Part shown: piece by piece, positions 60,296-64,000 of the stretch | How the letters are laid out: every line of letters begins with the position of its first letter | How positions within the stretch are numbered: the stretch's first letter is position 1 | Assembly (NCBI GenBank): GCA_003612625.1 | Contig: RAZJ01000004.1 | Span: forward strand, 95,837 to 159,836 | Source: a bacterium 1XD42-1 | Lineage (GTDB): Bacteria > Bacillota > Clostridia > Oscillospirales > Ruminococcaceae | Reading direction: 5' to 3' | Length of the DNA stretch: 64,000 nt | Notes under the pieces: generated by a model | Databases searched by the model: none | What the model saw: the letters and a program-made list of their open reading frames with translations, nothing else | Told to the model about the DNA's origin: nothing | Translations under genes and position numbers: made by a program

Positions 60296-62008
60296 ATGGA
60301 TTGTAATGCTTTATATGAAAGATGGACGGGTATGCAGTTGGAAGATGAGGATTTAACAAAAGAATTAGCTTCCATCAAAGGCAAAGAAGATGAAATCAAT
60401 GACCGTTTCTATCGGGATTTGGATTTTGGTACAGCAGGCTTGCGGGGCGTCATTGGTGCTGGTACAAACCGGATGAATATTTATACCATCCGGCGCGCTA
60501 CCCAGGGTTTGGCCAATTATCTGAACAGCCAGACACAAAATGCAAAAGTTGCAATCAGCTATGACAGCCGCATTAAATCGGACTGGTTCGCAAAAGCTGC
60601 CGCCAGTGTTCTGGCTGCTAACGGCATCCAGGTACATATTTATCCGGAACTGATGCCTGTCCCATGCCTTTCCTTTGCAACCCGGGAATTAAAATGTGAT
60701 GCAGGCATTATGGTAACAGCTTCCCATAACCCTGCAAAATACAATGGCTATAAAGTTTATGGAAGTGACGGCTGCCAGCTTACGGAAACAGGTGCAAATG
60801 CTGTATTGGAGCAGATCAATACATTGGACTTGTTTACCGGCGTTAAAACAATGGATTTCCAGGAAGGGCTGGACCAAGGCAAAATCCATTGGATTGGCAG
60901 TGACGTGGTTGATAAATTTATTGCTGCTGTGGAATCCCAGCAGATCAATCCTGGCATTTGCGGCAAAGCTGGATTAAAACTGGTTTATACTCCTCTCAAT
61001 GGCGCTGGCAATAAGCCTGTACGCCGGGTATTAAAAGAAATTGGTGCGGCTGATGTAACGGTTGTTCCGGAACAGGAAAATCCGGATGGCAATTTCCCAA
61101 CCTGTCCATTTCCCAATCCGGAAATCAAAGAAGCTTTACAAAAAGGAATTGAATTATCCCGGGAAATCGGAGCCGATCTCCTGCTGGCAACCGATCCGGA
61201 TTGTGACCGGGTAGGGATTGCAGTAAAAGACGGGGCAGATTATACCCTTTTGACAGGCAACCATGTAGGCGCCCTGCTGTTGGACTATATCTGCAAAAGC
61301 CGGGTCGAACGGGGCACCATGCCAAAAGATCCGTTTGCAGTAAAAACCATTGTTTCCACAAAATTGGCAGATGCTATCGGCAAAAGCTACGGTGTGGAAG
61401 TGAAAAACGTCCTGACAGGCTTTAAATATATCGGCGAGCAAATTGCCATTGTAGAAGAAAAAAATCAAATTGAACGGTTCCTGTTTGGTTTTGAAGAAAG
61501 CTATGGTTATTTAGCCGGAACCCATGCACGGGATAAAGATGCTGTTGTAGGTTCCATGTTAATTGTTGAAATGGCTTCTTATTATAAAGAAAAAGGCATG
61601 TCCTTAGTAGATGCTTTGAATGGCCTTTATGAAAAACACGGCTTCTATCGGGAAGGTGTTGGCAACTTCCAATTTGAAGGTGCTGCCGGCATGAAGATCA
61701 TGGCTGAAATGATGGAAAAAATGCGGGCCAATCCGCCAAAAGAAGTTGCGGGCCGTAAAGTAACCACTGTAAAAGATTATAAGCTTTCCCAGTCTGTTGC
61801 TGCTGACGGTTCAGTTTCCGTAATTGACTTGCCGAAATCCAATGTATTAGAATATCTGTTGGAAGATGGATGCAGTGCCATTGTCCGTCCTTCTGGTACA
61901 GAGCCTAAAATTAAATTGTATTTGTCTACCGTTGGAAAAGATGTGGATGATGCTAATGCAAGAGCATCTGAAATTTCAGATGGCATGAAAAAATTCATGG
62001 GCGTTTAA
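60296..62008 (+). CDS. pgcA: Phospho-sugar mutase (phosphoglucomutase, PgcA type)
   Basis: 570 residues, the length of B. subtilis PgcA. The active-site phosphoserine loop is TASHNPAKYNGYK (about 145), the metal-binding loop DPDCDRVGIA (about 300), the sugar-binding loop FGFEESYGYL, and the phosphate-binding loop RPSGTEPKIK near the C-terminus. It interconverts glucose 1- and 6-phosphate (or mannose phosphates) for envelope and storage sugars. AGGAGG with a seven- to eight-base gap precedes the ATG. It is a single-gene unit ending in a clear terminator. Confidence 0.94.
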   Translation: MDCNALYERWTGMQLEDEDLTKELASIKGKEDEINDRFYRDLDFGTAGLRGVIGAGTNRMNIYTIRRATQGLANYLNSQTQNAKVAISYDSRIKSDWFAKAAASVLAANGIQVHIYPELMPVPCLSFATRELKCDAGIMVTASHNPAKYNGYKVYGSDGCQLTETGANAVLEQINTLDLFTGVKTMDFQEGLDQGKIHWIGSDVVDKFIAAVESQQINPGICGKAGLKLVYTPLNGAGNKPVRRVLKEIGAADVTVVPEQENPDGNFPTCPFPNPEIKEALQKGIELSREIGADLLLATDPDCDRVGIAVKDGADYTLLTGNHVGALLLDYICKSRVERGTMPKDPFAVKTIVSTKLADAIGKSYGVEVKNVLTGFKYIGEQIAIVEEKNQIERFLFGFEESYGYLAGTHARDKDAVVGSMLIVEMASYYKEKGMSLVDALNGLYEKHGFYREGVGNFQFEGAAGMKIMAEMMEKMRANPPKEVAGRKVTTVKDYKLSQSVAADGSVSVIDLPKSNVLEYLLEDGCSAIVRPSGTEPKIKLYLSTVGKDVDDANARASEISDGMKKFMGV

Positions 62009-62024
62009 GCTTTCATCAATAAAT

Positions 62025-62067
62025 AAAAAAACGCAGAGGGCTTGGTTTTGACTCTCTGCGTTTTTTG
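62025..62067 (+). terminator. Intrinsic terminator of phosphoglucomutase gene
   Basis: AAAAAACGCAGAG pairs with CTCTGCGTTTTTT around a ~15-base loop, with the T run included in the stem end. Confidence 0.85.
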
Positions 62068-62250
62068 CTGTTTTTTCCATCAATCCTTTTGTGATTTACA
62101 GAATTTTATACAGATTTTTTTCTGTTTTTATGATTTTTTGACGGCACTTTTCCGAAATCCTGCAAAACCCTTGCATTTCTTTCCTTTTAGGTACAAAATG
62201 AGAAGGAATTACATAAGATTGATCCATAGAAGGGATGAAATAAACAAACT

Positions 62251-63579
62251 ATGTTTTCCAAAAATGATTTATTCCGTCTTATTTTCCCTCTGGTCATTGA
62301 ACAGATTTTAGCTGCTACCATTGGGATTGCCGATACGGTAATGGTTTCTGGCGTGGGGGAAGCCGCAGTATCAGGTGTATCTTTAGTAGACAGTATCAAT
62401 CTGCTGCTTATTAACGTTTTTGCAGCTTTAGCCACAGGCGGTGCAATTATTGTAGCTCAGTATTTGGGGCGTAAGGATGTTGAAAATGCAAATACCGCCG
62501 CAAAACAGCTTTTGCTTGTAACAACGGTACTTTCTACTGTACTTATGGGGTTGTGCTTAATCGGGCAGCATGGGATTTTAAATCTTTTGTTTGGCAGCGC
62601 AGAGGCAGATGTTATGGAACAGGCTTTAGCTTATTTTGCCATATCTGCTCTTTCTTACCCTTTCATTTCGGTTTATAACGCTTGTGCTGCTTTATTCCGT
62701 GCCCAGGGGAATTCTAAAATTTCTATGGCAGCTTCCTTTGTAATGAATGTAACAAATATTTTAGGAAATACAATATTGATTTTCGGATTCCGCCTAGGTG
62801 TAGTGGGAGCAGGGATTTCCTCTTTATTATCCCGTTTATTTGGGGCTGTTTTCCTTTTGGTTTTGCTCCATAGGGAAAATAACCAAGTCAGTGTCCGTAA
62901 TCTCCGCCATTGGGAAATCCAGCCTTGGATGATTAAAAGTATTCTTCGTATTGGCATTCCCAACGGTTTGGAAAATGGAATTTTCCAGATTGGGAAAATT
63001 ATCATGCAGGGTTTAACTGCTTCCTTTGGTACAGCAGCCATTGCTGCTAATGCCATGGGAAATAGCATTATGGTTATAACAACGATCCCAGGCCAGGCTA
63101 TTGGGCTGGCTATGGTTACAGTAGTTGGACATTGTGTGGGTGCCGGAAAATATAAACAGGCAAAACGATATACGCTTTTACTGACTGGGATTGCTTATGC
63201 TTCTGTTAGTGCAATTACATTAGGAATTTTTATCTTTTTAAATCCTTTGGTTTCTGCATTTGGATTGTCAGAACTGGCTGCATCAACAGCACGTCAGTTA
63301 TGTATTGTAGCAGGATTGGGGAATTTTATTTTCTGGCCGGCTTCCTTTACTTTGCCCAATGGCTTACGGGCCGCCAGTGATGTGCGGTTTACAATGCTGA
63401 TTTCTGTTTTTTCCATGTGGGTTTTCCGGGTTGCTTTAAGTTACCTGGTTGGAGGCTATTTTGGATTAGGCGTAGTAGGTATCTGGATTTGTATGGTGGT
63501 TGATTGGATTTTCCGTTCTATTATGTTTGTATGGCGGCTTTTCAGCAATAAATGGATACATCGGAAATTATTGGCGTAA
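62251..63579 (+). CDS. MATE-family efflux transporter
   Basis: 442-residue membrane protein with about twelve helices in two halves. Half 1 begins FRLIFPLVIEQILAATIGIADTVMVSG and contains NLLLINVFAALATGGAIIVAQYLG; half 2 begins with IKSILRIGIPNGLENGIFQIGK, the MATE repeat. Such proteins export drugs or metabolites using Na+ or H+. The ribosome site before ATG 62251 is weak, AAGGG being about 16 bases away. Nothing notable is in the 180 bases upstream apart from the preceding terminator. Sequence composition changes sharply after its stop codon. Confidence 0.92.
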   Translation: MFSKNDLFRLIFPLVIEQILAATIGIADTVMVSGVGEAAVSGVSLVDSINLLLINVFAALATGGAIIVAQYLGRKDVENANTAAKQLLLVTTVLSTVLMGLCLIGQHGILNLLFGSAEADVMEQALAYFAISALSYPFISVYNACAALFRAQGNSKISMAASFVMNVTNILGNTILIFGFRLGVVGAGISSLLSRLFGAVFLLVLLHRENNQVSVRNLRHWEIQPWMIKSILRIGIPNGLENGIFQIGKIIMQGLTASFGTAAIAANAMGNSIMVITTIPGQAIGLAMVTVVGHCVGAGKYKQAKRYTLLLTGIAYASVSAITLGIFIFLNPLVSAFGLSELAASTARQLCIVAGLGNFIFWPASFTLPNGLRAASDVRFTMLISVFSMWVFRVALSYLVGGYFGLGVVGIWICMVVDWIFRSIMFVWRLFSNKWIHRKLLA

Positions 63580-63616
63580 AGCCATAAGAAATTGTTGTAT
63601 AGCAATTCAAGAATTA

Positions 63617-63802
63617 TTGCACACAATAATAGAATTAAGTGAATTAGCCAATCAATTAACTAAAAAAGAATACAGTATTATTTACCGTTATTTCATTAAA
63701 AATTATAGCATTTTGCAAATAGCAAAACAAGACAAAATTTCAAGACAAGCCGCTAATAAAAATAAAATGCGAGCTTTCCAGTCTTACAAGCAAATTTTAT
63801 AG
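63617..63802 (+). pseudogene. Sigma-70 region 4-like small HTH reading frame, possibly a remnant
   Basis: A TTG-started frame of 61 residues, LHTIIELSELANQLTKK followed by EYSIIYRYFIKNYSILQIAK and a segment with SRQAANKNKMRAF. The pattern resembles sigma-factor region 4 (helix, then QIAK..ISRQAANK recognition helix), as found in small regulators of conjugative elements. There is no good ribosome site, the frame runs into the MATE gene without an ATG, and base composition is far more AT-rich than its neighbours. It may be a truncated gene at the edge of an inserted element. Confidence 0.4.
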
Positions 63803-63816
63803 AATTAATTTTTAAA

Positions 63817-63948
63817 ATGGATACCAAAACAATATCTAATAAAGAAGATTCAGCTATTTTAGCCTATATTAAACACGCTATGTATCATTATTATATTTTT
63901 CTTTCTAAAAAAACGCGTATTTATAAAACTATAAATGAGCAAATCTGA
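63817..63948 (+). CDS. Possible small AT-rich ORF (43 residues)
   Basis: ATG-started frame MDTKTISNKEDSAILAYIKH, continuing 23 residues with several Tyr, Lys and Ile, to a TGA. No ribosome site is seen and no family is recognised. It sits directly after the sigma-like fragment in AT-rich sequence, and a TATAAT-like stretch follows near 63980. It is reported only because such small frames are typical near ends of conjugative elements. Confidence 0.25.
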   Translation: MDTKTISNKEDSAILAYIKHAMYHYYIFLSKKTRIYKTINEQI

Positions 63949-64000
63949 AAAATGACAAAAAAGAGGGCATAGCCTCAAGTGTTATAATGGAAGCACGACC

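Noticed and set aside
1..64000. tRNA, rRNA or complete insertion sequences
   Set aside because: None recognised on either strand while reading; no transposase genes are present.

Overview
The window looks like a chromosomal segment of a low-to-mid-GC, spore-forming Firmicute of the class Clostridia. Reasons: sporulation genes ytvI and yunB, RNase Y, YmdB, FakA and Asp23-type proteins, a CIRCE operator, many GTG/TTG starts with strong AGGAGG ribosome sites, and compact intrinsic terminators. An anaerobic gut relative (Lachnospirales/Oscillospirales type) is a guess; no rRNA or tRNA is present to place it. Nearly all of the DNA is coding; only the last ~400 bases change character and become strongly AT-rich.

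Layout. 1-3.4 kb: the end of a C-GCAxxG-C-C protein, a TDT-family transporter, and htpG under a perfect CIRCE operator. 3.4-16.2 kb: a pentose cluster. A stand-alone ASRT-domain gene is divergent from an operon behind a good sigma-A promoter and three identical 14-base palindromes spaced exactly 63 bases apart. The operon encodes a DUF4867 cupin, L-rhamnose isomerase, an aldo/keto reductase, a ribose-type ABC importer and an L-xylulokinase-like FGGY kinase, followed by a LacI-family regulator and an UlaE-type 3-epimerase. RhaA, LyxK and UlaE together, with no rhamnulose kinase or aldolase, suggest L-lyxose (or L-xylulose) catabolism. 16.3-21.7 kb: ytvI and the aspartate/threonine genes thrR, hom, thrB and lysC, the last with a clear internal start for a regulatory beta subunit. 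21.8-25.6 kb: one large PAS-GGDEF-EAL-PAS-GGDEF protein. 25.7-34.8 kb (minus): an alpha-2-macroglobulin lacking its thioester, a transglutaminase-like protein, YunB, and a cupin-XRE regulator with an acyl-CoA synthetase. 35.0-36.9 kb: a ModE-like HTH, a MoeA-like protein and MoaC. 36.9-39.5 kb (minus): a HAD phosphatase and RNase Y with a long leader. 39.7-41.4 kb: phenylacetate-CoA ligase and its ACT partner.

41.5-49.4 kb holds the least understood system: SWIM zinc finger, HEAT-like repeat protein, MoxR AAA+ ATPase, DUF5682 protein and vWA protein in one tight operon, resembling the uncharacterised E. coli yehL/yehM/yehP/yehQ group. 49.4-60.1 kb (minus): a chemoreceptor, then BioY, FakA, Asp23, an oligopeptide-type lipoprotein, YmdB and a polar amino-acid ABC importer whose binding protein appears circularly permuted, and an M20 amidohydrolase. 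60.3-63.6 kb: phosphoglucomutase and a MATE exporter, followed by AT-rich sequence with a sigma-region-4-like fragment that may be the edge of a mobile element.

All calls are from reading the sequence and remembered family features; no database search was run.
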